A DNA stretch of 64,000 nt, taken from positions 27,265,653-27,329,652 of the forward strand of contig OX411556.1 in NCBI GenBank assembly GCA_948146395.1, read 5' to 3'. The stretch comes from Fragum whitleyi. Lineage: Eukaryota > Mollusca > Bivalvia > Cardiida > Cardiidae. Position 1 is the stretch's first letter; every line of letters begins with the position of its first letter. Under the pieces are notes generated by a model. The model was not told the origin of the DNA, ran no database searches, and saw only the letters and a program-made list of their open reading frames with translations. Below are positions 11,086-23,400 of this stretch, piece by piece. Made by a program: the position numbers and the translations under genes.

Positions 11086-13615
11086 TTGTATAATCAAAGC
11101 ACTGAAAGTACTGGTGGTGAACGAACCTGATGGCATTCTAGAGTGATATATTGAATTCAATTAAAAAAAGAAACCATGAATGTAAAAATAATAAAAAAAA
11201 GGGGGAGGAATTGTCTTGACAAAATTTCTGTTATTCGGAAATTTCACTGCAAATTCAAAGAAAGGGAAAGATGGGAAAAATCCTGTTAGAAAAATATTTG
11301 TTAGAATATGAGTTGTATCTCTGTGAAAATTTCTTTTACACACTTGAAATAGGTACATTTATTAATTAAACATAAATGGAGAAAACGATTTAATCTAAAA
11401 CTGTCTTCAACCTATATCCAATGGTGTTTGTTTTTACAAAAGTAATTGTTATCATGTTTAAGCTTATTTCAAGTAAATTTGTTGTATTTGTTTTAACTTT
11501 TTTTATCTATCTTTGTTTCTTCTCAGAGGATGAAAAGGTCTTTGAGTACCAACCAAAGAAACACCTATGAATATCAGTCAGTCCTGAACTGTACTCATTG
11601 TTTAAAGTTATGATTTGTTAACTTATTAATAGTACTTTGAACGATTACCTGAGAGATTCATTTTTATCATATCTGAAGCCAAAACCACTTCCGTGGTTGA
11701 CACTTATGTCGTTATTCAATTTTATAACACTACAGGATGAGAAATATTTAGGTATAGGTTAAAGTGTGTATTTCCGTTTATTTATCGTCGCTACTGTAGC
11801 ATATGCGACGCCCCCAGAAGACGGTTAGTTGTTACGGGGGATAGTGCAAGGATACATGACGAAACTACTACTGAGGCCCGCCATGGTTCTTTAACGTGCT
11901 CGGTGTAAAGCACCGTCTCATCCGAAAAACAATTAGTTTTTGTTAGTGAACCAGCCCGGGAATCGAACCCACGCCGCCGAACTCCAACGGTTTGGAAGTC
12001 CGCTGCTCTACCAACTGAGCTAATCGGGCTGGTGTATGGGTTAAAGGAGGTCTAGTGCCCTATTAATATAATTCATAGATAATTTCTGTTTAAGGTTTAG
12101 AAATTAAAGTATAACTTTTTATATTAAACAATTGCTTCATAGTAAATTGCATACTAAAGGTCTTTATAAATATTATTTTGTAACGTAATTTCCACGTCAA
12201 AAGCGAATAAGAATCTCATTTAAGAAATTTATTTTTTAAAGGGAGGTAATAATTGCATGACTATGTCTGACAAATAGTTTAAGTGTAATACCCTGTTTTT
12301 TTCCTCCCGACTTTCCTTCCAATAAGAATTGGTAATCCTTACAATTGTCGGTTTATTTTTTGCACGAGAACCTATTGTTTACCTTCAAGAGTTTGGATGC
12401 TTGTAAAATCACTCACTATCGATATTTCATTACAGTATTGCGGCTGATGTTAGACTTTTCTTCTCGGAGCTAGTTTTTGCTTAAACTGTAGTTAACCAAT
12501 TCTAAACGTATTTTGGGAAGAATGGAGCCAGTTTTTATTCATCGATTAAGATTTTTATGATTTCTGTAAAAAACGCAATGACTTTTCCAGAATAATTTAA
12601 CAACTAAACCCGCCTGTCGAATTGTAAGTTTACAAGTGCATGACGGATCTGGTCCCCCCCCCCCTTGACCACGACAATATCTACTCGTCAATTGGAGTGG
12701 TATCTAGGGTTGAATATTTAACTATCATTTATTTAATTTTCAAATGGAATTTTGAATTGATATGGGTTTACAGATTGAAAAAATGCAAAGTAGAATTGCC
12801 CCAATGAAATATCTTCCGTGCCTGTTGCATTTGGTATTCGGCAATATTCGCTTCTGAGACAGACGAATACGAAACGTTTCGCTGGGAATAAGTTCACCGA
12901 ATATTCGAGTGTATCCTTACAGCCCTACTTCAGCCAACACAATTTTACAGAAAAATCTTAATAACGGCGTTCATCCCTTTTCAAATAAAAGGTACAAGAA
13001 AGGTTGTACATGTAAAACACGTGTCGAATCATTCTTAAAAAAACCCGTCTCGAGACTGACTGTCGCTAGTTGATAAGTTATGTAAAACCGCGTTACCGTT
13101 TCTAATGACACAAGGTGTCTTGATGTGTCATTCGTCTCAAGTCGGCCGATTCCTGTAACCTACTTTTAACTCGGAGCCGTCGGAGATCGCCCGAGTATTG
13201 CTGAATGTAAGTTCAAGAGGACAGCCTAGATAAACACGTATTTCCGGCTAATTACTACAAGTTGCACCAGCGAAGGCTTGGCTCAAAAACATAGTATCTG
13301 TCTCTACGTTGTTTAGACACAAACTTTGTTTTTGCTTTAAACTCTCGACAAGCTTACGCCGATCAAAAATTCCCTTGATAAACATTGCAAGATCATTTTG
13401 TGTTTTTCAAGGCGAATTTTCATTATCTTCACTTGATGAAGAATACAAGCAACATGCCATTAAAGAAACAAACATTGATTTGCGGAGAAAAATATTGAAA
13501 GATACTAAATTGAATTTTAAGAGGCGCTACTTTATTTCAAATGTATTAACATCCAACAGGATTTTCCTGACATGGTATAACACTGGTGAACGACGTTCGT
13601 TCACCAAAAAGGAAC
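11086..13615 (+). mobile_element. Helitron-like nonautonomous element, long copy (inverted partner at 38173-41228)
   Basis: Begins ATAATCAAAGCACTGAAAG and ends in a hairpin GGTGAACG-ACGTT-CGTTCACC followed by AAAAA. About 2.5 kb is near-identical in long stretches to the reverse complement of 38173-41228. Both ends match the shorter elements 2870-3275 and 21050-22430. Near the left end is the same GGTGAACG string that forms the right-end hairpin, as in elements with subterminal inverted repeats. No transposase is encoded. Helitron/Helentron assignment is inference; the existence of a four-copy family with shared ends is seen directly. Confidence 0.65.
11765..12033 (-). mobile_element. tRNA-derived SINE (family 2) with TSD
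   Basis: On the minus strand: a tRNA-like head with 7-bp stem ACCAGCC/GGCTGGT, A-box-like TAGCTCAGTTGGTAGAGC, and GGTTCGATTCCC. The body includes TGCACTATCCCCCGTAAC and CTTCTGGGGGCGTCGC, and the tail AAATAAACGGAAATACACA. Flanked by GTATAGGTTAAAG (11752-11764) and GTATGGGTTAAAG (12034-12046). Also present in the inverted copy, so it inserted before the element was duplicated. Confidence 0.85.
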
Positions 13616-13635
13616 TACAGTATTCATTTAAATAG
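13309..13635 (+). other. Open frame inside Helitron-like element, function unknown
   Basis: An open frame of about 108 codons with a basic, charged segment (RRKILKDTKLNFKRRYF). The inverted copy keeps only part of the frame and the relic at 22200-22430 is interrupted by stops, so purifying selection is not evident. I do not recognise a domain and regard it as probably noncoding. Confidence 0.25.
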
Positions 13636-14296
13636 AAATGGCGAATTTTTATAATAGAAACGACTTACCGGCAAACATGGTCGAGAAATAGTGTAATGCT
13701 TGTCACAGTTACCTTTGTTTACGCCGAAGTTGCTTAGATACATGTAACTAGTGGCGTTTAAAAATAATAATAATAACACATTGCCTTCTCGTTAACGCCA
13801 GGTTTTTTTCTGTATGCCTATAAGGCCCCGAAAAACGTACATTTTCTGAAATGATAATGTTGTTTTGTTTGTTTGTTTGTTTTTTGAACCTAGAAGATGT
13901 AGATTGGGCATTTGACCCAAGAGGTTGACCTTGTTTCGAGGCGCAGAGGCCAGTTTATTCATTTTGTACCGCGAAACGTGTCAGTACATTGATTAGCAGT
14001 TACCTATCTAAATAGGTATTAGATTACAGTTGAGAACAGTTTACAATTAAACAAAGAGAATAGGTAAGAAATTATTTTGGATGGGATGAAATGAGTCGAA
14101 GAAATGGGTTTTGAACAGGACGACCAATTCAAATGAATTAATAACCTTTACCTCGCTCCAGCTCACGACCTCCGGGTTATTCTAAAGTGTAAAAACGAGA
14201 CAAAGTTTGAAAAGTTTGAATTAAGGTTGTTTCTTTCTTGTGGCAAGGAAGTGAACTTCTTACGTTTAGTCGAGAATGAGAGAGTACGAGTTTTTG

Positions 14297-14322
14297 AGTG
14301 TGTGTGTGTGGGGGGGGGGGGG
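14297..14322 (+). repeat. (TG)n followed by G tract
   Basis: GT dinucleotide run followed by 13 Gs, about 160 bp upstream of the gene B start codon. Possible nucleosome or polymerase-pausing effect; no function shown. Confidence 0.9.
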
Positions 14323-14481
14323 TAGTTCTTTGCGATTTAGACTGGGAAAATACTGCTATTTCATTGAATTGAAATAAAAAAAAGACAGACGATAATTGAT
14401 CGTTTAGTGAAATAAGAGAAAGTTTCCCAATGTTCTTTACTGTATCCCAAAAGTGTAGGGGATAACTACACGAGAAGAAAC

Positions 14482-14494
14482 ATGAAGGACACCG
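14482..14494 (+). CDS. SLC40A1-like: Gene B start exon (13 nt)
   Basis: ATGAAGGACACCG followed by GTAAGT. An in-frame TAG lies eight codons upstream. It ends in phase 1, exactly what the exon at 20948 needs; the junction gives MKDTVGKEARG. Human ferroportin likewise has a short N terminus before the first helix. Phase, donor quality and length all fit, but intron 1 is 6.4 kb, so transcript evidence would settle it. Confidence 0.72.
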
Positions 14495-17400
14495 GTAAGT
14501 TATTTTTCTTTCTTTGTTTGCTTTTTTTTGCCCAGCATGTTTTAGCCTACTTTAGATGCTTATGATATGTAACATATACTATAGAAAATAATGAATGATT
14601 GTCTTTCTAAAATTAATGAGTTCAATGGGTAACCACAACACAGGGAAAGAAAAATTTCGAGATACATGGTGAAGTCCATTATACGGTTAGAAAGTTCGTA
14701 AATTTGACAGTTACCTCGTTCAAAAACTTTCTAAACCGCCCCCCATCACTCCTTTCAGTGCAGTCAAATCACTAACTCCGATCACTCAAAAGCGCTCCGA
14801 AATCGTTAAAAACGCTTTGAAATCGTTCAAACTATCATGATTAAATTGGCTGATGAGGCTTTAAAGCCCCTGATTGGTCCGTAAAGGCACACAAAAATAG
14901 ACCTATTTAGAATTTTTTTTAAAAGGAGGTAATGAATTAATATTTATATCGTGAAATATAATGTTACCTCCCCATCGTTTCTCTAAAAACTCGTTCCTTC
15001 CATTCATTCAATTTCAGTCCGAATTTGTCTAAGTGTAAATCCCGAATCGTTATAAAAATGGTCTGAATACTTACTTCGTCGTATGAAGAAAGAATTTGTT
15101 TCAATGTGGGGGTATCGCCATTTCCATCTATGTATGCCATAATGAATAGCACTGCAATAAGTTGAGGTAATTCTTACTTCGATGTGGGAGTGCGTCATTA
15201 TATTCTAACTATCCAAGAGCATAGTTTGAATTTGGATTGATAGTCTTATAATGATCACACAAACGAAAACGTTTTTTTCAATGGCGGAAAATCCAAAACC
15301 GGATGAGCGGACGTCCTTAATGTTTAAATTTGGCATATCATAATTTGTAAATAAAAGCCAGTGATTTACTGCGTTTTGATTTCAAATTATAAAATGCCAG
15401 AAATATCTACGCAGACGTTCGGAAAGCATTAAAAGAATTTGTTATTCTTCAAGCGTATTGACCAAGGTACCAGAAGAAGCCGAGTTACATATCAAAAGAC
15501 CAAAAATTCCTACACTTACATCTCAGGGGTCCGTTTTACTAAACGTCTTACGAAAAATATGATCGTATGTCAAAATCATAAGTCGTACCTGCTGTTTTCA
15601 TTTGTTGTTTGATTATGCCTTGGAATGTCTCATTCGAATCGTCTTCAGAAGGGATCTTCAGAAGACGATTGAAATGAGATGGTGCATAGCAGAATTCCAT
15701 ATTTAGTTACCACTGTAGGAGCAACTTTAATTTTTGAATTATGCAAAAATTTATCTTAAGATGTTTAGTAAAACGGGCCCCAGGTACATTCCAGTTTTTG
15801 GAAAAAATCCAAACGATGCTCCGAATGAGCTCCTCATTTACGTGTAAAGTATGGAATAAAGGAAGGTAACCGTTACCACTAAGGGATGATACCACACTAC
15901 AAGTGATCGTTCTTACAGACAAACGCGCAAGCGATAATTTTCGAGAAACTTTTGACAGAAACCAAAACATTTGTGAGTTAACTCGCCAATTAACAGATCG
16001 CTGATTTTAATCTAAAATCGAATGGTCAATCAAATCGCTAATTAACCCTCGCTGTTTATTCCCTGCTTTTTACATGCCTGTGATTTTATGATTGAGAAAA
16101 CATTGTGAAAAAAGAAGAAATTGCTTCTGACTAGCAATTTCTTCTTTTTCCTCACTATTTTCTACCCTACTGAATTGTTATTGTTCAAATTAAATTCACT
16201 TTGAATTTTCGTGCGCAAAACCTTTGAATTTGGACAGGTCAAAAATTTTGTAAAACAGGAAATGGTTAAGAATCAGTATTCAAAATTGCTCGCTCAGCGC
16301 CTCAATCTTTCATTTAAAAAAAATCACTTCAATCACTCAAAAAACGCTCTGAAATTGTTCAAAAACGCTTCGAAATCGCTCAAAATGTTAAACATTTCAA
16401 AGAAATGGACCAAATAATTGCATTATTATGATTTGCGTTTTCGGAACCCTATACTTAACTTGGAATAATATGTTTTTTTGTGAGGTCGTATAGCTAAATT
16501 TGGTTAACATTTGAAGCCGTATACCTATCGTTGGTTAAAACGTGATTTGTTTGTTCGTTCGAATGGGGCTTTACGCTGCTTTTAACAGTATTTCAGTCTC
16601 ATCGCGGCGGCTGAAGCACCTATCAATGGATTCCTGGTATACTCTTACCAGTTCTACCATCACATCCTTTCCTAGCCTCCAGCTGCAATCCCTCATAGGT
16701 CTACTATTAACAACCCATTGGTGGTAGACATATCGAAATGGGTGAGTTCCGCCGTCGGGGATCGAACCCGGGATTCCTTGACATCACCGACGCGTAACCA
16801 ACTCCGCTATGACGGCGACTTGTAGGCTATAACATGTGAGGTCATCATGTGAAGCCGTATACCTAACTTTGAATAACACGTGAAGTCGTATACCTGACTT
16901 TGTTTAACATGTGAAGCCGTATACGTAACTTTGGATAAAAAGTGAAGCCGTAAACCTAAATTGCAAAACATGACTTTTGCCAGTGTAAGGAGTCTGATTT
17001 TACCTCGAACATAAAATTAGAAAAATACGAAATTTTTTAAAAGGGAAGTAAAAAATGTCCCTTATTTCGTCCAACAGAACGAATTTTCGATTGCATTTTA
17101 ACCCGTCTTGAAGATCATTAAAAATCGAATAATCGCAAGCATTCATTCCAAATTCATTCACCTTGTCACTTTTACGATGTTGCTAACCGAAATTATAGTT
17201 TGAAACTGTAATAACGACTCTTACACTCTCATCAAAAGATTTGTTATTAGTGTCCATTACTTCTCTATATATAATAAAGATAAATAGTGCTAAACATGTT
17301 TGATTGTCTTGTCATGAAGGTCAAGGTCGGCGCCAATTTCACCATTTGAACGCTTGTGTTACTCCCTGTCAGGTTAAGAGCAGCTGACAATACCAACAAA

Positions 17401-20400
17401 CGTACGGAGAGTTCAGTTAGAACGAAGCATAGTTCATTTAAATAGAACGTCCACAAACGCTCAAAACTGGTTTAATAATTTACACTCAAGTGCATTTACA
17501 TCGCCTATATAATTATTTCTTATCTTCATCATGAACGGAGAGAAGCATAATTTATCAGAGCAGCAAAGTGGTGACCCGCTTTGCGTGTGCACTTTCGTTC
17601 AAAGCGGGGAACACATCTTAAACGTTCCCGAATGTTTTATCATACTGAACGCGTGGTTAATCTTTTATACGTAAATTGTTACTGTTTACTCGGGTATACG
17701 TTGGTTTTAAATGAACGAAGAGTACATGTAGAATGTTTCAGTGTGTTCAGACGTTGGTTTAAGTTGTTGAATATTGGATTACAATAAGTGTCATGGTTTT
17801 ATCTTTTCTATGTGAGTATCTGTTGAAATAACACTTAAAGAGGCTTTAAAGTTTAACAACCGTTTAATTAAATTTTCGCATATACCTTATCATGAAAAAT
17901 GTACATACAAATGTACATGTATATATCAGACAGGCATTTTTCGTCTTTCGACTTGCTTCAATAATGTAGCCCCTCTCTTAAATTTGATGACATCAAGTCC
18001 AAAGTCCCACATCAGACTATCAAAAAGGAGGGGGGGGGGTACTTTATCGCAAATAATGTCAGACAGCCTTTCTTTCGTGTATACGGTTTCTTTTACCAAT
18101 TACGAGAAAAGTTTAATCTCATTGAGTAACCCTCGAACACTCAATCACTCGAGTCTAGTCTAGCTGCCAAACTCTTCTTTACCACAGGGACTCTGCTCAT
18201 GATAAATAAGCCTTAATCAATGATTTGGCTGAAAAAAAATAAAAAAATGGTATATAAATATAGTCTATATTTATATACCATTTTTTAAATTTTTTTTCAG
18301 CCAAAATCATTGTATAAGGCTTGGTTCTCATGTGCAGAGTCCCTGAGTTGTTCTTTTCAGTGTTATTTTTTTTTTTTCAAAGGGAATTACACGAGACAAA
18401 GTCATTATATTTTTTTAAATAAATTCCTCTGTCTCTTAAAATAAGATGATTGAGGCCAGGCCAACCAAGTTCCTTAGTTCTGGATGCAAAAATGTTTCAG
18501 ACAATTTTGAAAAGATACCCCGCTTTGCACGTACAGTTAGTAACATCGTGAAATTGACAATCATTCCGATCAAAAACATTCTGAAACGCTCACTCACCGC
18601 TCCGTTCATTCATTCCAAACACTCACTCAAACCATTCAAAAACGCTCCAAAGTCACTAAAGACTCTTGATCAAGTACTAAATTAAAAAAAAAAATTGCTA
18701 GAAAAAAATGATTTCACTGCCTTTATTGATTTTGGATACGTCTGATTGGTTCACATAGACATAAGAAGCTATTTATAGAACTTGTATGCATATTTAATTA
18801 AAGGGAGATAATTGATATCGCTAATTTTGTTCATCTTTAACAAAATAGCAATTTTGGATTAGCCCCCCTAGAATTTCATTCAAAAGTAACTCATCTTGCT
18901 CATTCAATTTCATTCCCAAATCATTCCAATATCATTCGTCGTGTCAATTTCACAATGTTCTTAACTACAGTTCCGCGATGAAAACTCTCGCGTAACGTTT
19001 GGAAATGACACCCCACTTTGCACGAGTATATGCGTTCAAAGCGGGATAATATTGCTAAGACGTTTCGGGACTGTTTTCATCCTACATGTAATTGTAGATG
19101 AGGCCTGCAAACCCTGTTTGATCCCTTCCCCTCTTTCTATCTAATGTGTGCATGTGCAAAGATGAGTTAATTTGTACAAGGGGCTGGCTAAAATCGCCCA
19201 TCAAAGCTTTGGTTTTATCGTTTTTAATGTCTGCGACCACCTCAGATAACAAAACATTTGCCATTTGTAAATATTTTTGACGAACCGTCTTTTCGGCGTT
19301 AAAATGGCGTGGTCGATAGTCGGTCAAAACTTTTCATTCAAAGTTTAGGATAAGAAAAATCTCGAAACACTTCAATACGTTTCAGTCCAGACTATTCTGA
19401 TCAAGACATTAATGAGTGTACCGAATGAGTAAATTCCTCGTGAAAGAAAAGTGTTTCTAAAGAATAAGATGCTTACCATCACTTTGAAGTTGAGAGTACT
19501 TCTGTTTTGTTGGATCATCTTCATCACTTGGTTTTTAGCTCCACTGGCCGCAGGTCACTGGGGCAATTGTCGTGGCACCGTGTCCGTCGTGCGTCCGTTC
19601 CTCCGTGCGTCAGGTCGTATATGTTTTCTTATAAAAAAACACATTTTCCTCAAACTACTCAACTACTGGATGAATTTTAACCCGAAATACGCATTCTACC
19701 CGTTCTTCAATACATTATGTTCCATCAATTAGTTCGTGAGTTCGAAGCCGCCACCATAGCGCAGTTGGTTAGGCATAAGACTTCCAATCTGGAGGTCGTG
19801 AGTTCGATCCCCGGTGGCGGCAAATATCCCTTCCGACGTTTGTCTCTCACCAATGGGTATATAATCGTAAACCTATGTGAGATAGCAGTCGGAGGCTAGG
19901 AAAGGGTGTAATGGTAGTACAGGTAAAAGATATTCCAGGAATCCGTTGTTAGGTTCTCCGGCCGCCGCGATATAACTGCGAAATTGTTGAAAGCGGCGTA
20001 AAACCCTTCCAAACAAACAAACAATCGTGAGTTCAAATCCCGACTCACACAACTTTTATCCGACTTTTGACAAAAGTCATTGCGACAAGCGTAATTTGTC
20101 TTCCACCAATGAGCGAATAATAAATAGTACGCGTAAGTAGGATGGGCAGTTTACTGTTACCAACATCGTGAAAATGACAAGGTGACTGATTATGGAATGA
20201 TTTCTGAATGAAAGTGAATGAATGTGTGGAGCGACTTTTGAGTGAATTTGATGGGAGGTAATCCAGTATTGCAAATTTTGTTCAGGATGAACAAAATTAG
20301 CAATATTAATATTTCCCTTTTATAAAATATGCATACAAGTTCTATAGATAGCTTCTTATTTCTTCAAGAACCTATCAGACGCTTACATTTCAACCAAATA

Positions 20401-23400
20401 AGTGAAATCCCGATTTTTTTCCAAACTATTTTTATTTTGATCGAAGTTTTTGTAAAATGTTTTTCAGTGAGTTTGGAGCGTTTTGAATGGTTTTAGTGTC
20501 TGGAATGAATGAATGGAGCGCTGAGTGAGCGATTTGGAATGGTTTTGATTTAGTTAAATGTCAATTTCACGATGTAGTTAACTGTATGGCTCGGAGAAAA
20601 GGTTGCGGATGTATTGGTGTGGGATATAAAATAATGCCATGAGTAGACACACAAGCCTTCGAGATATCTATAACTGAAATAATGTTGAAAGCGGCGTTAA
20701 AACCCAATCAAACAATCAATCAACCCAACAACGGGTTGATAAAAGTAAACTTAGTTTGGATGAAAAGTCGATGCTCGTAAAAGATATCGTGGTGGAACTG
20801 GTAAGAGATACATACGCAGCCATAGTTAGATGCTATGGCCACCGCGATATGATAACATGTCGTTTAATAGTTGCGAAAACCTGATTCAAAAAGACACGCC
20901 ATACTCCAAGATGTCTCCTTAAAGAAATAAATCTTATGATATTTCAGTTGGAAAAGAGGCGAGAGGAATAAAAGGAAAGGCGAAGCTACTAGTCTACCTA
21001 AATCATTTCATTACAGGATGGGTAAGTGTTTTGTATTTTATAATGTGGAATAATCAAAACACTGAAAGTGCTGATGGTGAACGTCCCTGTCCGCAGAGTA
21101 AGGCGATATAGATTTTTAAAAATCACTCAACATAGGCATTTTATGGACTTATGGCCAATCGATATTACAAAGGTTTTCTTACCAATCAATTTTTTTCTTG
21201 CCACGCAAGAAAAAATCCGCCCAAGTATAATTTCTTTAAAATGTTGATTGAATATTTGTCATATATGGAAACAAACTATGCTTATAAATTGGGAGATTTT
21301 CATTAGAATGATATATATTCCTTCTGTTATATGGTCCCTGAAGATCATTTTGACTGCCTCGGTGGCCTAGTGGTAAATGCACTCGACCTGTGACCTGGAG
21401 GTCCGTGGTTCGAGCCCCACTGTCGCCGGGGTGTGTTTATGGGCAAAACACTTAATAGCCAGCCCAAGTTCAACCAGCTGTAAAAATGGGTAGCAGTGGG
21501 TTTTAAACCACTGCCTCTCTCCCGGGAACGTGAAAACATCAGGATTTAGCGTTCGAGAGCATTTCTATAAGCTTAAGCTTTCGTCGCAATCGAACTAAAA
21601 TAAATTAGTATAAACTAAGATCATTCTTGTGAGATTTGGATGACATCCATGAAAGCTTAAGCTTCTAAGAAAAGTGTCTTAACAAATAAACCGTATGAAA
21701 TTGACCTCGCTCATAAAATGCATGATTCACATGTACTGTAATCATACTAATATTTTGCAGACTGATATAGGGTTACCCAGGAATCATTTTCGTAAATAGA
21801 TTCAACCTAAAGACGAAAGTTGGCATTTCATTAGAAAGTTGCATTGCCAAAATTATATACCATACATGATTTCAGTTCAAGATTTGTAAATTAAGCAGTT
21901 ACGCGGTACTTTCGGCCATTAGCGCTCATTTAACCACGGTGCACTTGTATACTGGCTTTAGACATGTGATCACGCGTAATGATAGAATTATTTGCGAAAC
22001 ATATTCGGCAAAATCGAAACGCATTCGTAGTTCACGTATTTCACTTTACTTGTTACCGTTTCTAATGCTACCTATTTGTATAATTAAATACGGTAAAAAC
22101 CAGTCCGGGTCTTTAATGTGTATAGAGACAAACTTTGTTAAGCTCTAAGCCCTCGGTATGCTACGCGGATCATCCATACGCCCGGTTAAAAATTTGCAAC
22201 TTCATTTTGTATTTTAAATGAGGATTTTCAATGTCTTCACGTGATAAAGAATTCTAGTATCACGCCATTCACAAAATAAACAGTGATCTTGTGAAGAGAA
22301 GTCTTGAGAAATACTAAATTGAACTTAAATGCCACTACTTTATTTCGAAGCTGTTAAGATCCTACTGGATGTTCCCTACTAGACGTAGTTGCACTGTTGA
22401 ACGGAAACGTTCACCAAAGGTGGAATAATTATTTTCCGATGTTTTGTAGTAAAAATCTCATTTAGTCCACCAAAAAAAAAGAACTAGACAGATTATATTT
22501 ATGGAAGTTGACCCATACTGAAAAAAATATAAATAAATAAATGATAATGATAGAAATAAAAAATAAATTGGTATGACTCGTGTAATCGCGGAGGATGTGT
22601 TTAAGAATACTAGCGGAAGATAAATATGTAGTAATTTTATCGTTGATTACGTCAGTTACAGTACTTCAACGTGGTACAGTTAACTACGTCGTGAAATTGA
22701 CATTTAACTCAATCAAAACCATTCTAACACGCTCACTCAGCCCTCCATTCATTCATTCCAAACACTCACTCAAACCATTCAAAAACGCTCCAAACTCACT
22801 GAAAAACATATAACAACAACTTCGATCAAAACAAAAAAGCTGGGAAAAAATCGGGATTTAACTTACTTAATTGAAGTTGTAAGCGTCTGATAGGTTCTTG
22901 AAGAAATAGGAAGCTATCAAGAGAACTTGTATGCATATTTTATTAAAGGGAGGTAATCAATATTGCTAATTTTGTTCATTATGAATAAAATTTGCAATAC
23001 TAGATTACCTCCCATTAAATTTACTCAAAAGTCGCTCCACACACTCTTTCAATTTCATTCCGAAATCATTCCATAATCATTCATCTTGTCAATTTCACGA
23101 TGTTGGTAACTGTAAGTATCTATACAATTTCAGTGTATAGGCAATTTACTACATTTTTGTTCTGCTTCTGACGAATAGAAATATAACGATGTCTTCGAGA
23201 GATTTCCGATCTCGAGCCTATTTCAAACTTTTTAAAAAGGAGTGTACAGTTAGTTGCATCGTGAAATTGACATTCATCTCAACCAAAACCATTCTAAATC
23301 ACTCACTCAGCGCTCCATTCATTCATTCATTCCAAACACTCATTTAAACCATTAAAAAACGCTCAAACCCATTGAAAAATATAGAATCAAAAACGTCATT

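Larger units (their letters stand above)
9670..14481. other. Intergenic region between ferroportin A and B
   Basis: No coding exon recognised. Contains a degraded SINE (about 10305-10500), the 2.5-kb Helitron-like element 11086-13615 with an embedded SINE, GTTT and GT/G simple repeats, and the presumptive promoter of gene B. No TATA box with convincing spacing was seen. Confidence 0.6.

Noticed and set aside
14000..14481. Iron-responsive element before gene B
   Set aside because: No CAGTGN loop with a flanking stem and bulged C was found; absence here does not exclude one in a separate 5' exon.
19451..19732. Frame starting with a hydrophobic segment (MFLKNKMLTITLKLRV...)
   Set aside because: Contains a GTCCGTCGTGCGTCCGT-type tract typical of dispersed molluscan repeats and runs into a SINE flank; no homologous exon recognised.
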